From Malaciobacter molluscorum LMG 25693 (GTDB lineage Bacteria > Campylobacterota > Campylobacteria > Campylobacterales > Arcobacteraceae), in the NCBI RefSeq assembly GCF_003544935.1, contig NZ_CP032098.1:2604001-2668000 (forward strand): a DNA stretch of 64,000 bases, given 5' to 3'. How positions within the stretch are numbered: position 1 is the stretch's first letter; each line of letters opens with the position of its first letter. Positions 44,558-54,735 of this stretch are shown piece by piece. The notes under the pieces are model-generated. The model was not told the origin of the DNA. It saw nothing but the letters and a program-made list of their open reading frames with translations, and did no database searches. The translations under genes were made by a program, and so were the position numbers.

Positions 44558-45328
44558 TTAATAAATTACAATCTCTTCTTCTAAATTTATACCAAATTTT
44601 TCTTTAACTCTTTTTTTTGCTAATTGTATTAAAAATATAGCATCTTCATAAGTTCCATTACCATTATTTACTAAAAAATTTGCATGTTTTTCTGAAAAAG
44701 ACATACCACCTTTTTCAAATCCTTTTAATCCAACTTCTTCGATTAATCTGCCTGCAAAATCACCTTCTGGATTTTTAAAACAACTTCCAGCACTTGCAAT
44801 TTGAGGTTGATTATCTCTCATTTTATTAAACTCTTTTAATTTATCTTTACTAAAACCACTTTTTATTTCTAGAACTACTTCATACACTATTGTATCAATT
44901 TTAGTATTTCTATACGAATAAGATATATCTTCTTTATTTATATATCCATCTTTTGTTTTTATACTTATTATATGATTAAATATCTCCCAAGATTTTAATC
45001 CTGCATTCATTTTAACAACTCCACCCATAGTTCCAGGTAATTTTGCTAAAAATTCTAAATTTGCAATATTATTTTTTCTACAATAACTCAAAAGTTTACC
45101 TGAGCTTGTAGCACATCCAACAAAAAGTTTATTATCTTCTTGTTTTATATAATCAAAGTTAGGACCTAATATTGCAAAATTTGTAGGATTATTCGAAACA
45201 AGAATATTATTTGCTTTACCAATAATCCTATAATTATCATAATCATTAATATCATCAATTATTTTAACATCAACAACTGGTCCAATCTTAATTGAAGAAT
45301 ATCTTGAAAAATCTATTTGTTTTATCAC
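44558..45328 (-). CDS. murB: UDP-N-acetylenolpyruvoylglucosamine reductase
   Basis: FAD- and NADPH-dependent second committed step of peptidoglycan precursor synthesis. The 256-aa protein has KLPGTMGGVVKMNAG (FAD site), SYSYRNTKID with the catalytic arginine, and SAGSCFKNPEGDFAG, where a Ser/Cys proton donor is expected, as in shorter MurB types. The C-terminal FGINLEEEIVIY has the conserved glutamates. Its start overlaps the mqnD stop by 4 bases. Confidence 0.94.
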   Translation of the reverse strand: MIKQIDFSRYSSIKIGPVVDVKIIDDINDYDNYRIIGKANNILVSNNPTNFAILGPNFDYIKQEDNKLFVGCATSSGKLLSYCRKNNIANLEFLAKLPGTMGGVVKMNAGLKSWEIFNHIISIKTKDGYINKEDISYSYRNTKIDTIVYEVVLEIKSGFSKDKLKEFNKMRDNQPQIASAGSCFKNPEGDFAGRLIEEVGLKGFEKGGMSFSEKHANFLVNNGNGTYEDAIFLIQLAKKRVKEKFGINLEEEIVIY

Positions 45329-46188
45329 TTGCTTCTTAATTCCTCATACTCTGTTGGAATTAAAAAATCTTTTGCCTTTACTAAGTTTTCATAAAATCCA
45401 TGTTTATAACCTAGTTCAAAAAGCTTATCTAAAGCCTCATATTGAACATCACTTAAATTTATAGACTCATCATTTGCATATAAATCTAAATATGTATCTA
45501 AAGTTGGTGCATCAACTCTAATAAGACCTTTTTCTAAAAGCATTGTTGCAAGAACTTTTCTATTTTTATTTGCTACATCAACTGCTTTTATTAAAGTATT
45601 TTCATAATCAATTGCACTGTGTAAAGGAATTGATCTTCTAATACACATTCCACCTAAAGGTAAAGGTAAATTTCCACCACTTAACTCTTCCCAAATATCC
45701 CAAATTTCTTTTTCAACTTCTAAATCTTCACTATAATTTAATATAGATTCATGAATTAATACACCTGCATCTACTGTTCCTTCTAGAACTGCATTTTCAA
45801 TATCTAAAAAATTCATATATGTAACTCTAGCATCAGGATATGCAATCTTAAATAAAAGTGCATTTGTAGTATATTCTCCACTAAGTGCAACTTTAAAATT
45901 TTTCTTTAATTTAGTGCCTTTTTTCTTTATTAGTTTTGGTCCATATCCTTGTCCAAAAGATACAGCTGTTTTTAATAAAGCATAATCATCTTTTACAAAA
46001 GGATACAAAGCAAAAGAGATAGCACAAATATCATATTCACCTTTTAATGTAGCTTGATTTAATGTTTCAATATCAGCTGCAATATTTTCAAATTTTGCAT
46101 CTTTTGCTCCAACCCAACCAAATTTAATAGCATAGTACATAAAAATATCATCAGCATCTGGAGAGTGAGCAACACTTATAGTTTTCAA
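45325..46188 (-). CDS. mqnD: 1,4-dihydroxy-6-naphthoate synthase, futalosine menaquinone pathway
   Basis: Cleaves cyclic dehypoxanthine futalosine to 1,4-dihydroxy-6-naphthoate. At 287 aa it has the characteristic start ISVAHSPDADDIFMYYAIKFGWV, then YDICAISFALYPFVKDDYALL, SFGQGYGPKLI, VALSGEYTTNALLF and GNLPLPLGGMCIRRS. The SPDADD start distinguishes MqnD from the related MqnA. The pathway is the menaquinone route of Campylobacterota and supplies the quinone used by the complex I encoded just downstream. Confidence 0.92.
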   Translation of the reverse strand: MKTISVAHSPDADDIFMYYAIKFGWVGAKDAKFENIAADIETLNQATLKGEYDICAISFALYPFVKDDYALLKTAVSFGQGYGPKLIKKKGTKLKKNFKVALSGEYTTNALLFKIAYPDARVTYMNFLDIENAVLEGTVDAGVLIHESILNYSEDLEVEKEIWDIWEELSGGNLPLPLGGMCIRRSIPLHSAIDYENTLIKAVDVANKNRKVLATMLLEKGLIRVDAPTLDTYLDLYANDESINLSDVQYEALDKLFELGYKHGFYENLVKAKDFLIPTEYEELRSK

Positions 46189-46262
46189 AATATTTCCTTA
46201 ATCATTTATATAATTATCAAGCAATGATTTTATCAAGTTATGGTTTATCTTTTGGTTAGATT

Positions 46263-46294
46263 AAACAAAGTAGAGTTTTATTTCTACTTTGTTT
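46263..46294 (-). terminator. Hairpin terminator after the Bax-like gene
   Basis: A 12-bp perfect stem (AAACAAAGTAGA / TCTACTTTGTTT) with an 8-nt loop overlaps the stop codon of the Bax-like gene. It lies in the 95-base gap before mqnD. Confidence 0.6.
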
Positions 46295-47285
46295 GTTCTT
46301 CTTTTGCAGTCTTTTTTTCTTCTTTTTTATCTATAGTTGTTTCAGATTTTGTCTCATCTTTTTTTTGTTCTTGTGATACTACTTCATCTTTTTGAATATC
46401 ATCAGATGTTGTAACTTCATCAGAAGCAGCTTGTTCTATTGCTTTTTGCTCAAGTTGCTCTTCTTCTTTTTGTTCTTCTTTTGTTAATTTTTCTTCATCT
46501 TTTTGAACAATAAAATCTTTATCATCATATTTAGTAAAATTATTATATTTAATAACTGAAGCTAATTCTTTGCCATATAAAGCTTTTTTTTCAGAATATC
46601 TATCAAGCTTTTTTACTAATATATATGGATTAGGATTTTCATAATTTTGTTTTCTAAATGCTTTAAATGCAGGACTTTTTGATAATGTTTCATAATAATC
46701 TTTTATTGCATCTTTTACACTTGAATATTTTTTAAGCCAAATAGTTTTTGTACCTCTTTTACTATTTGCAGCTATTCTTGGTTCATCTTTATTAAAAGAC
46801 CATACTCCAAACATATTATTAGCTTCTTTAAAAAATCTTGATTGTCCCCAAGCACTCTCCATTGCTCCTTGAGCTAATGCAATCGATTTTGGATGAGGTT
46901 TTAATGCATATAATAACTTTTCATTAGAATCAACAGAATAAAACTCTTTTAAATTTTTAATTTCATCCGTTATATTGTTTTCATCAATATCTTTTTTAAC
47001 TCTTAAATATCTAGATTTTAAATCATTATAAACTTCATCTAAAGGTTTTAGCATCATGTTTATAAATCTTTTTTTCTTAACTGAAACAGGAATTTGTTTT
47101 TTCTTTGTATATTTTTCTAATTCTTGTTTTAATTTTTCTTCACTACTTTGTAATAACTCCACTTTTTTATTTAATTTTTCTACTTCTTGTGTCAATTGTC
47201 TAATTTGTTTATTTTGAAGTTGAAAAAAGTAACCAAATAAAAATAGTATAATTATACTCATTCCTACTAAATAACTCTTTTTCAT
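46284..47285 (-). CDS. Bax-like glucosaminidase-domain protein
   Basis: A 333-aa membrane-anchored cell-wall hydrolase. It has an N-terminal membrane helix (about 5-22), a coiled coil (about 24-62), and a glucosaminidase domain (about 110-250) with the catalytic glutamate E143 in LAQGAMESAWGQSRFFKEANNMFGVW. A C-terminal low-complexity tail of Glu, Lys, Gln and Thr (about 255-333) follows. The domain cleaves N-acetylglucosaminyl bonds of peptidoglycan in related proteins. Whether this one is enzymatically active is inferred from the conserved glutamate. Terminator-like hairpins bracket it on both sides, so it is probably monocistronic. Confidence 0.85.
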   Translation of the reverse strand: MKKSYLVGMSIIILFLFGYFFQLQNKQIRQLTQEVEKLNKKVELLQSSEEKLKQELEKYTKKKQIPVSVKKKRFINMMLKPLDEVYNDLKSRYLRVKKDIDENNITDEIKNLKEFYSVDSNEKLLYALKPHPKSIALAQGAMESAWGQSRFFKEANNMFGVWSFNKDEPRIAANSKRGTKTIWLKKYSSVKDAIKDYYETLSKSPAFKAFRKQNYENPNPYILVKKLDRYSEKKALYGKELASVIKYNNFTKYDDKDFIVQKDEEKLTKEEQKEEEQLEQKAIEQAASDEVTTSDDIQKDEVVSQEQKKDETKSETTIDKKEEKKTAKEEQTK

Positions 47286-47322
47286 GTTAATTCCTATGTG
47301 TGATTTATATATAAGTTTAGCA

Positions 47323-47355
47323 AAATATCAATAAAAGTTATTTTTATTGATATTT
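47323..47355 (-). terminator. Terminator of the nuo operon
   Basis: A 14-bp perfect stem (AAATATCAATAAAA / TTTTATTGATATTT) with a 5-nt loop, 6 bases after the nuoN stop on the minus strand. The descending arm starts with T4. Confidence 0.7.
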
Positions 47356-47361
47356 ATAGGT

Positions 47362-48843
47362 TTAGAACCCTGATATTTGCGTATAATAAGAAATTATTTG
47401 AAGTAATGGCTCTATAATAAAAATAGAAAAAATTGTAAAAATTGCAGATGTTATTACTACAAATTTAATTATAGATGTAGAATTTTCTAATTTTAAAGTA
47501 TCATTTTCTGGTTCATTTAAAAATATAAAAACTACTGGTTTTAAATAATAATAGGCTGCTATTGCAGAATTTAATATCATAACAACTGCCAGAATTAAAT
47601 GTCCTGCATTTACTGCACTTCCAATTAAATAAAGTTTTCCCCAAAAAAGAGAGAAAGGAGGAAGCCCTGCTAAACTAATCATAAATATACCCATTAAAGT
47701 TGCAATCAAAGGTGATGTTTTAATTAAACCTTTATACTTTTTTAAATTATCATCACTATTTTCAGTATAATTTTTTGTTCTATTTAACCAAAGAATTGCA
47801 AATGCTCCTAAATTTGTAATAAAAAACATAATCCAATATAAAAACAAAGATTGCGTAGCTTGTGTAGTTCCTATTAAAATAGCAGCCATTGCAAATCCTG
47901 CATTTGAAATAGAAGAGTAGGCTAACATTCTTTTGAAATCATTTTGTAATAAAGCAATTACATTTGGTATAGTCATAGTCAAAATAACAATAACATATAA
48001 AAGCATTTCAATGAATTTATCATTATGTATAATAAATATCTCAAAAAATCTTAAAGCTACAATAAAACCTGCAATTTTAGGTACAACAGAAAGAAATCCA
48101 GCTAACGCAGAAGTAGAACCTTCATAAACATCTGCAACCCATAAATGGAAAGGAAACAGTGATAATTTAAATGCAAGTGCAGCCACAATAAAACAAGTAC
48201 CTACTAAAACAATAGTATAATTATTAAATCCACTTGCTGTTAATACTTGTGAAATTTCAGATAATTCAACACTTCCTGTCTGAGCATAAAATATCATTGA
48301 TCCAAATGCAAAAAAAGCTGTACTTAAGGCACCCATTGTAAAATATTTAATTGCCGCTTCAATTGCAGTTAATCTATTATGCATAGCAATCATTGTATAT
48401 AAAGCCATAGATGATGTTTCTAAAGCAACAAAAATTAAGATTAAACTATCAGAGGTAACCATAAATTGAAAACCTGCAACAGCAAATAAATATAAAGCAA
48501 AATATTCAGGATAATTTAATTCATGAAATTTAAGCTTATTAAAATACAATAACATAAAAAATATTGAAGATATTATAATAATTACTTGAGATAAAGTTGC
48601 AACTCCATCAAATAATAATAAATCAAAAAAACCTCTTGTATCTGAGTCAAATCCTAAAACAAATCCTAAATCGATTAATAAAGCTAAAATTGCTAATATA
48701 ATATATAATGATTTATCCAAATGTTTATTTGCTAAATCAATACATAATATTAATAGTGCTGCAACAATAACTATAATCATAGGAGCAATAGTTGCAAAAT
48801 TTAAACTAAAAAAATCAACCGTTATTTTTGGTATTTCACTCAT
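47362..48843 (-). CDS. nuoN: NADH-quinone oxidoreductase-type complex I, subunit N
   Basis: Antiporter-like proton-pumping subunit of the membrane arm, 493 aa and about fourteen helices. Key blocks are VALETSSMALYTMIAMHNRLTAIEAAIKYFTMGALSTAFFAFG, with the conserved glutamate and lysine, AFKLSLFPFHLWVADVYEGS with the lysine in TM7, and KRMLAYSSISNAGF. Last gene of the nuo operon. Its start overlaps nuoM by 4 bases and a terminator follows. Confidence 0.95.
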   Translation of the reverse strand: MSEIPKITVDFFSLNFATIAPMIIVIVAALLILCIDLANKHLDKSLYIILAILALLIDLGFVLGFDSDTRGFFDLLLFDGVATLSQVIIIISSIFFMLLYFNKLKFHELNYPEYFALYLFAVAGFQFMVTSDSLILIFVALETSSMALYTMIAMHNRLTAIEAAIKYFTMGALSTAFFAFGSMIFYAQTGSVELSEISQVLTASGFNNYTIVLVGTCFIVAALAFKLSLFPFHLWVADVYEGSTSALAGFLSVVPKIAGFIVALRFFEIFIIHNDKFIEMLLYVIVILTMTIPNVIALLQNDFKRMLAYSSISNAGFAMAAILIGTTQATQSLFLYWIMFFITNLGAFAILWLNRTKNYTENSDDNLKKYKGLIKTSPLIATLMGIFMISLAGLPPFSLFWGKLYLIGSAVNAGHLILAVVMILNSAIAAYYYLKPVVFIFLNEPENDTLKLENSTSIIKFVVITSAIFTIFSIFIIEPLLQIISYYTQISGF

Positions 48844-50366
48844 TTTTGTACTCCAATACTATTTACATTAACTATCTTTACAGCAGTATCATCATCTAAT
48901 ACTTTCGCATGCATTATTTTTACCATTTTTGATACTGCATAATTAGCTGGTTCTAATATTGGCTTTGGATATACTCCAAAAAAGATAATTAATGTAACTA
49001 AAGGAATTAAAGCTGTTAACTCTTTTTTATTTAAATCAATAAGCTTTTTATTCTCTTCTTTTGTAATTTCTCCAAAAAAAGATTTTTTATACATAACTAA
49101 CATATATACTGCACCTAAAATGATTGTAAGTCCTGCAAGTAGTGCTAAAGTTGGAGATGTTCTAAAAAATCCTAATAGTGATAAAAATTCACCAATAAAA
49201 CCAATTGTTAAAGGAAGTCCAATTGAACCCATTAATATAAAAGCAAAAATAGTTGCATATTTAGGCATCACAGTTGCTAATCCACCAAATTCACTTATTA
49301 ATTTTGTATGTCTTCTTTCATAAATAACGCCAACAAGTAAAAACAATCCTCCAGAAACAATACCATGAGAAATCATAAGAAAAATAGAACCGCTTATTCC
49401 TTCCACATTTAAAGCAAAAATACCTAAAATTATTACACCCATATGTGATACAGAAGAATATGCAATTACTTGTTTCATATCTTCTTGTGCATAAGCAACC
49501 ATAGCTGTATAAATAATTGCAATTAATGCTAAAATTGCAATAGGTATCACAAAAAAAGAACTTGCATCTGGAAACAAAGGCAATGAAAATCTAACAAAAC
49601 CATAAGTACCCATTTTAAGTAAAACTGCTGCAAGTATCACTGATCCTATTGTTGGTGCTTGTCCATGTGCATAAGGTAACCAAGTATGAAAAGGGAACAT
49701 TGGCACTTTAACAGCAAAACCTGCAAAAAATGCAATAAATAACCATAACTGTAAATCAAATGGTAGTATCAACATATTCCAATCTTGAATATTAAAACTC
49801 CAATTACCCGTTGTTTGATAATATACATACCCTAAATATAACATTCCAACTAACATAATTAAAGAACCAAAAAATGTATATAAAAAGAATTTAATAGAGG
49901 CATAAATTCTTAATTTTCCACCCCAAGCACCAATAATATAAAGCATTGGTATTAATGATAATTCCCAAAATAAGTAAAAAATCACTGCATCTAAAGCTAC
50001 AAATACTCCAATCATTGTCATTTCTAAAAATAGTACAGTAATTATTAAATTTTTTAAAGCTTTTCTCTCACTTAAAGCTATTAAAGAGACCATTGTCATA
50101 AATGTTGTCATTATTACTAAAAATAGAGATATTCCATCTATTCCTACAATATAATTTATTCCATAAGATGGAATAATTGGAATATTTTGAAGAAATTGCA
50201 TATTTGGATTATGCGAGTCAAAATTTATATACATAATAATACTTATAACAAACTCTATAAATGTAGTAATAATTCCATAAACCCTAATAGAATTACTATT
50301 TACTAAAAAACCTACAAATGCTGCAAAAAAAGGGAAGAATATCAAAATTGATAAAATATAATCCAT
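48840..50366 (-). CDS. nuoM: Complex I subunit M
   Basis: Proton-pumping membrane subunit of 508 aa. Conserved blocks are YLFWELSLIPMLYIIGAWGG (key glutamate), AFFAGFAVKVPMFPFHTWLPYAHGQAPT (key lysine), KQVIAYSSVSHMGVIILG, and the late MGSIGLPLTIGFIGEFLSLLG. It is spaced 11 bases from nuoL and overlaps nuoN. Confidence 0.96.
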   Translation of the reverse strand: MDYILSILIFFPFFAAFVGFLVNSNSIRVYGIITTFIEFVISIIMYINFDSHNPNMQFLQNIPIIPSYGINYIVGIDGISLFLVIMTTFMTMVSLIALSERKALKNLIITVLFLEMTMIGVFVALDAVIFYLFWELSLIPMLYIIGAWGGKLRIYASIKFFLYTFFGSLIMLVGMLYLGYVYYQTTGNWSFNIQDWNMLILPFDLQLWLFIAFFAGFAVKVPMFPFHTWLPYAHGQAPTIGSVILAAVLLKMGTYGFVRFSLPLFPDASSFFVIPIAILALIAIIYTAMVAYAQEDMKQVIAYSSVSHMGVIILGIFALNVEGISGSIFLMISHGIVSGGLFLLVGVIYERRHTKLISEFGGLATVMPKYATIFAFILMGSIGLPLTIGFIGEFLSLLGFFRTSPTLALLAGLTIILGAVYMLVMYKKSFFGEITKEENKKLIDLNKKELTALIPLVTLIIFFGVYPKPILEPANYAVSKMVKIMHAKVLDDDTAVKIVNVNSIGVQK

Positions 50367-50377
50367 ATAAAAACCTT

Positions 50378-52240
50378 TTATTTAAAAAATGCTACAGAAG
50401 CAATTAATATAATAATAAATGCAACACCCATAGTCATGACTTTTAAACTTTGTGATAAATTTCCTGATTGGATTACCACAGAATTTTCACCTGTTTTGTA
50501 AATAAATTTTGCAATTAAATCTACAATTACATCAATTATTTTCATATCAATTACTTTAAATGCAAATTTTGATAATAAAAAATATGTTTTACAAATAATT
50601 TTGTCATAAAACCATGGTATAAAGTATTGATTTGTTAATAACTTATAAGAGAAAGTCTCTTCCCATGTTTTACAAAATCCACCTTTATTATATTTATATA
50701 CTGCAAATAATATACCACTAATTGCAATAGCTGATGTAAGTGCAATTAAAATATATTCATTTGAATGAGAAATCCTTGATGCTTCCCATTTGGGTAAAAG
50801 ATAAGAAACTAATCTTACAAATAAAGGTTCAAACCATCCAGCTATTATTGAAAGAAGTGCAAGAGGTATCATTGATGCAATTACAAAAGGATAAGTTTCA
50901 TGTGGGTGGTAACCATACTCTTCATAATTTGGTTTTGTAAAAAATATTTTCATAATTAATCTAAAAGAGTAAAAAGCTGTAAGTCCAGCAGTAATAAATA
51001 AAATGCCCCATAAAAATATTGCATTATCATTAAAAGCTACTTCTAATATTTTATCTTTAGAGAAAAATCCAGCAAAAGGAAAAATTCCAGAAAGTGCAAT
51101 TGAAGCAATAATCATGATAATTGCAGTGGGCTTCATTTTATTATACAAAGCTCCCATTTTTCTAATATCTAACTCATTGTCCATTGCATGCATAACATTT
51201 CCTGCACCTAAGAATAATACAGATTTAAAAAATGCATGTGTCGCAAGATGAAATAATGCAATCCAATAAGCTCCAAGTCCAGCTGCAACAAACATATAAC
51301 CTAATTGAGATAGAGTTGAATATGCAATAATTTTTTTCATATCATTATTAACCAAAGCCATACTTGCAGCAAAAATTGCAACAAATGCACCTAAACAAGC
51401 AATAAAATATCCAACTTGTGGAACTGTAGTATAAATTTCATTTGTTCTTACAAGTAAATATACACCTGCTGTAACCATAGTTGCAGCATGAATTAATGCA
51501 GAAACAGGAGTTGGTCCTTCCATTGCATCAGCTAGCCATGTGTGAAAAGGGAATTGTGCAGATTTACCCATCGCCCCAATAAATAAAAATATTGCAATAG
51601 TTACAATTAAAGAAATAGGTAATGAATCAATATTTGAAAAAACAACATCATATTGTAAACTTCCAATATTCCAATAAATAAAGAAAATACCAATAAGCAT
51701 TCCTAAATCTGCAATCCTATTCATAATAAAAGCTTCATTTGCTGACCAAGCTGCTGAATTTTTGTGATACCAAAAACCAATTAGTAACCATGAGCAAAGA
51801 CCAACACCTTCCCAACCAATAAATAATCCTGCAAAATTATCAGACATTACAAGAATTAACATTGAAAAAACGAAAGCACTTAAATATGAAAAATATCTAT
51901 TAAAACCTTTGTCATGTTCCATATAACCAATTGAATGTATATGAACCATTGTTGAAACAATTGTTACAACACTCATCATAACAATACTTATATGATCAAC
52001 AACAAAACCAAAAGGAATATTTACATTTCCAACTTGAATCCAATTAAGCATATTTACATGTATAATTTTATCAGTTGTATAAACATAATAGAGCAAATTA
52101 AGAGATGCTACCATAGAAATAGCTAACATCAAAGATGTAAAAATACCTGTGATTAAGTTCTTTTTACTCATAGCAAATAGTGCTGCAAAAAGCGAACCTA
52201 CTAAAGGAGCAAAAAGTGCTATATATAAATATTTTTCCAT
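50378..52240 (-). CDS. nuoL: Complex I subunit L
   Basis: Distal proton-pumping subunit of 620 aa. Blocks are FIGWEGVGLCSWLLIGFWY (conserved glutamate), GAMGKSAQFPFHTWLADAMEGPTPVSALIHAATMVTAGVYL, KKIIAYSTLSQLGYMFVA, and THAFFKSVLFLGAG. A long C-terminal amphipathic lateral helix region (about 530-600) and a final anchor helix are present, as usual for NuoL. It lies 2 bases after nuoK. Confidence 0.97.
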   Translation of the reverse strand: MEKYLYIALFAPLVGSLFAALFAMSKKNLITGIFTSLMLAISMVASLNLLYYVYTTDKIIHVNMLNWIQVGNVNIPFGFVVDHISIVMMSVVTIVSTMVHIHSIGYMEHDKGFNRYFSYLSAFVFSMLILVMSDNFAGLFIGWEGVGLCSWLLIGFWYHKNSAAWSANEAFIMNRIADLGMLIGIFFIYWNIGSLQYDVVFSNIDSLPISLIVTIAIFLFIGAMGKSAQFPFHTWLADAMEGPTPVSALIHAATMVTAGVYLLVRTNEIYTTVPQVGYFIACLGAFVAIFAASMALVNNDMKKIIAYSTLSQLGYMFVAAGLGAYWIALFHLATHAFFKSVLFLGAGNVMHAMDNELDIRKMGALYNKMKPTAIIMIIASIALSGIFPFAGFFSKDKILEVAFNDNAIFLWGILFITAGLTAFYSFRLIMKIFFTKPNYEEYGYHPHETYPFVIASMIPLALLSIIAGWFEPLFVRLVSYLLPKWEASRISHSNEYILIALTSAIAISGILFAVYKYNKGGFCKTWEETFSYKLLTNQYFIPWFYDKIICKTYFLLSKFAFKVIDMKIIDVIVDLIAKFIYKTGENSVVIQSGNLSQSLKVMTMGVAFIIILIASVAFFK

Positions 52241-52242
52241 AA

Positions 52243-52542
52243 CTACCCTTTTAATTTTTGCATACTATCTAAATTTATAGTACCTGTTTTTTTGTACCAC
52301 AAAATCAAAAGACCAAGTCCAACTGCAACTTCACTTGCTGCAATTGCTATAATAAAAAATGCAAACATTTGTCCTGTTAAATCTCCATGAAATTTAGAAA
52401 TAGCTGCAAATGCGATATTTACAGAATTTAACATTATTTCTGTTGAGAAAAAAAGCATTAAAAGATTTTTTCTTCTAATAACACCTAAAAGCCCTAAACA
52501 AAAGATAAGAGTCGAAAAAATTAAATATGCATTTAGACTCAT
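52243..52542 (-). CDS. nuoK: Complex I subunit K
   Basis: A 99-aa membrane subunit with three helices: FCLGLLGVIRRKNLLMLFFSTEIMLNSVNIAFAA, carrying the conserved glutamate, then IAIAASEVAVGLGLLILWY with the second conserved glutamate. It overlaps nuoJ by 4 bases and lies 2 bases before nuoL. Confidence 0.96.
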   Translation of the reverse strand: MSLNAYLIFSTLIFCLGLLGVIRRKNLLMLFFSTEIMLNSVNIAFAAISKFHGDLTGQMFAFFIIAIAASEVAVGLGLLILWYKKTGTINLDSMQKLKG

Positions 52543-53099
52543 AACTCTTCCTTTTCTAAATTTTCAATTTCATCTTCAGATAGTTCAGAATAAGATAAAT
52601 CCATTTTTTTACCTGCAAGAATAATTCCACCAATCATTGCTACAAGTAACATAATTGCTGCAATTTCAAAAGGAATTAAATATTTAGTAAATAAAACAAC
52701 TCCTACATCTTGAGTATTACCCCACTGTTCATGAACAGGTAAATTTGCCTGAACATTCTCTCCAATAACAGGTGAAACAAAAATTATCACAATTAATAAA
52801 GCAATAATTCCACTTAATAAAAATACTAATCTTGGATTTTTTATATGTTCTTCAACTGTTGATAAAGAATCAAAAAACATCATTCCAAATGCATATAAAG
52901 CCATAACTGCCCCTGTATAAACAACAATTTGAACTGCACCTAAAAATTGAGCATCAAGCAAAAAGAAAAATGCTGAAATAAATATCATTCCGGCAGCTAA
53001 TGTACTTAACGCATACAAAGCATTATTAGTAAAAATAGTAATACTAAACATTGTAATAGTTAAAAAAGCAAATAGATAAAAAGCAACTATTTCAAACAT
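52539..53099 (-). CDS. nuoJ: Complex I subunit J
   Basis: A 186-aa membrane subunit with five helices. It has the characteristic LDAQFLGAVQIVVYTGAVMALYAFGMMF region around the third helix (the pi-bulge helix involved in gating) and a last helix AIMLLVAMIGGIILAGKK, ending in an acidic tail. It lies 9 bases after nuoI. Confidence 0.94.
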   Translation of the reverse strand: MFEIVAFYLFAFLTITMFSITIFTNNALYALSTLAAGMIFISAFFFLLDAQFLGAVQIVVYTGAVMALYAFGMMFFDSLSTVEEHIKNPRLVFLLSGIIALLIVIIFVSPVIGENVQANLPVHEQWGNTQDVGVVLFTKYLIPFEIAAIMLLVAMIGGIILAGKKMDLSYSELSEDEIENLEKEEL

Positions 53100-53108
53100 T
53101 ATTTCTCC

Positions 53109-53735
53109 CTAATACTGTAATGGAGTCTTTTTGATTTTTTCATCAGCATCAGAAGAAACTGAACCAAAACCTTCATACTCTTTTTGTAAATGTAATTTAT
53201 CAAGAGGAGTTAGAAAATCCTCTTTTAATCCAAATTGTGCTCTTTGTTCACTTGCATTTTCATATTCACTACCATGAACAATTGCAAGTTCAGGACAAAC
53301 CTCAGCACAATAACCACAAAAAATACATCTTCCCATATTAATTGTATATTCTAAAACCTCTTTTCTTGAGTTTTCATCTATTTTTGTATCCATTCTAATA
53401 CAATTTGAAATACAAATTTTTTCACAAAGACCACATCCTATACACCTATTTTCACCTGATTCTAATAATGCAAGAAGCTTATGTACTGCCCTATATCTTG
53501 GTCCTATTGGTAATTTTTCTGCTGGATATTGAACTGTATGCATTTGACCTTTAAATAAAGCATCTTTCATTATCTTAAAAGTAATTTTCAAACCAGTAAA
53601 AAGTTCACCCTTTAAACTTCTTTTTACTACTTGTTTGAATACCTCTGCATTTGTTTTAGGATAATTATCTTCTTGAACAGTAATATAGTTTTGTTGTCCT
53701 ATATTTCTATTTTTTAAATCTTCTATTTTCATCAT
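53109..53735 (-). CDS. nuoI: Complex I subunit I, 2x[4Fe-4S]
   Basis: Peripheral-arm ferredoxin-like subunit of 208 aa carrying clusters N6a and N6b. The first motif is CIGCGLCEKICISNC and the second CIFCGYCAEVCPELAIVHG. In the first motif the usual proline after the fourth cysteine is isoleucine. The N-terminal extension (about 1-80) includes the membrane-associated region. It abuts nuoH. Confidence 0.95.
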   Translation of the reverse strand: MMKIEDLKNRNIGQQNYITVQEDNYPKTNAEVFKQVVKRSLKGELFTGLKITFKIMKDALFKGQMHTVQYPAEKLPIGPRYRAVHKLLALLESGENRCIGCGLCEKICISNCIRMDTKIDENSRKEVLEYTINMGRCIFCGYCAEVCPELAIVHGSEYENASEQRAQFGLKEDFLTPLDKLHLQKEYEGFGSVSSDADEKIKKTPLQY

Positions 53736-54734
53736 TTACTCCAAAAACATCATAACAAAACCAGTAATAACAACATTTATTACTGCAAGTGGCATTAAGA
53801 TTTTCCAACAAAGCCACATCAATTGATCAGGTCTAATATGAGGCCAAGAAGCTCTTGTCCATAAAAAGAAAAAGATTAATGTCATTACTTTTAAAATAAT
53901 TGCTAGTCCACCCGGAATAAACCATAAATCATTAAATCCACCAAGAAAAACAAGAGATATTAAAAAGCATACAGTAAATAAATTTGCATATTCACCAATA
54001 AAAAACATTCCCCATCTAAGACCAGAATACTCTGTTGCATACCCTGCAACAATTTCTGCTTCATGCTCTAATAAATCAAAAGGTGTTCTATTTGTTTCTG
54101 CAAAACCAGATATTACAAAAAGAATAAATGCTAATGGTTGAGACCACACTAACCATGAAGTAAATCCAGCATTTTGATAATTATTTATATCAATTAAAGA
54201 TAAACTACCAACCAACATTAAGGGTGCTAATAAAGATAACCCAGAAACAACTTCATAAGAAAGAAGTTGTATTGCAGTTCTAGCTCCTCCAAGTAGTGAC
54301 CATTTATTTGCACTACTCATTCCACCTAATAAAGGTCCATATAATCCAACTGAAGCAACACCAAGTACAAATAAAATCCCCACATTTATATCTGATAAAA
54401 TTGGTCTTACTGTATATCCAAATAGTTCAAATTCAGGTAAAAAAGGTACTGCACTCATCGCTATAAAAGCAGTTGATGCAGTAATAATTGGAGCTATCAT
54501 AAATACAGGTCTTATTGCATACTGAGGTATAAAATCTTCTTTTGTAAATAATTTAATCCCATCTGCTACAATTTGTAAAAGCCCATAAGGACCAACATTC
54601 ATAGGACCAAGTCTTCTTTGCATAAAAGCTAAAACTTTTCTTTCTATATATGTTGTAAATCCTGCTAATGCAGAAAATACGGCTAATATAACAATTGCTT
54701 TTATAACAGTTTCAATAATTATGCTTGTTTGCAT
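53736..54734 (-). CDS. nuoH: Complex I subunit H
   Basis: A 332-aa membrane subunit at the quinone chamber. Blocks are TTYIERKVLAFMQRRLGPMNVGPYGLLQIVADGIKLFTKEDF, GFAETNRTPFDLLEHEAEIVAGYATEYSGLRWGMFF (E-loop glutamates), and FLWTRASWPHIRPDQLMWLCWKILMPLA near the end. It lies one base after nuoG and directly before nuoI. Confidence 0.97.
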   Translation of the reverse strand: MQTSIIIETVIKAIVILAVFSALAGFTTYIERKVLAFMQRRLGPMNVGPYGLLQIVADGIKLFTKEDFIPQYAIRPVFMIAPIITASTAFIAMSAVPFLPEFELFGYTVRPILSDINVGILFVLGVASVGLYGPLLGGMSSANKWSLLGGARTAIQLLSYEVVSGLSLLAPLMLVGSLSLIDINNYQNAGFTSWLVWSQPLAFILFVISGFAETNRTPFDLLEHEAEIVAGYATEYSGLRWGMFFIGEYANLFTVCFLISLVFLGGFNDLWFIPGGLAIILKVMTLIFFFLWTRASWPHIRPDQLMWLCWKILMPLAVINVVITGFVMMFLE

Positions 54735-54735
54735 G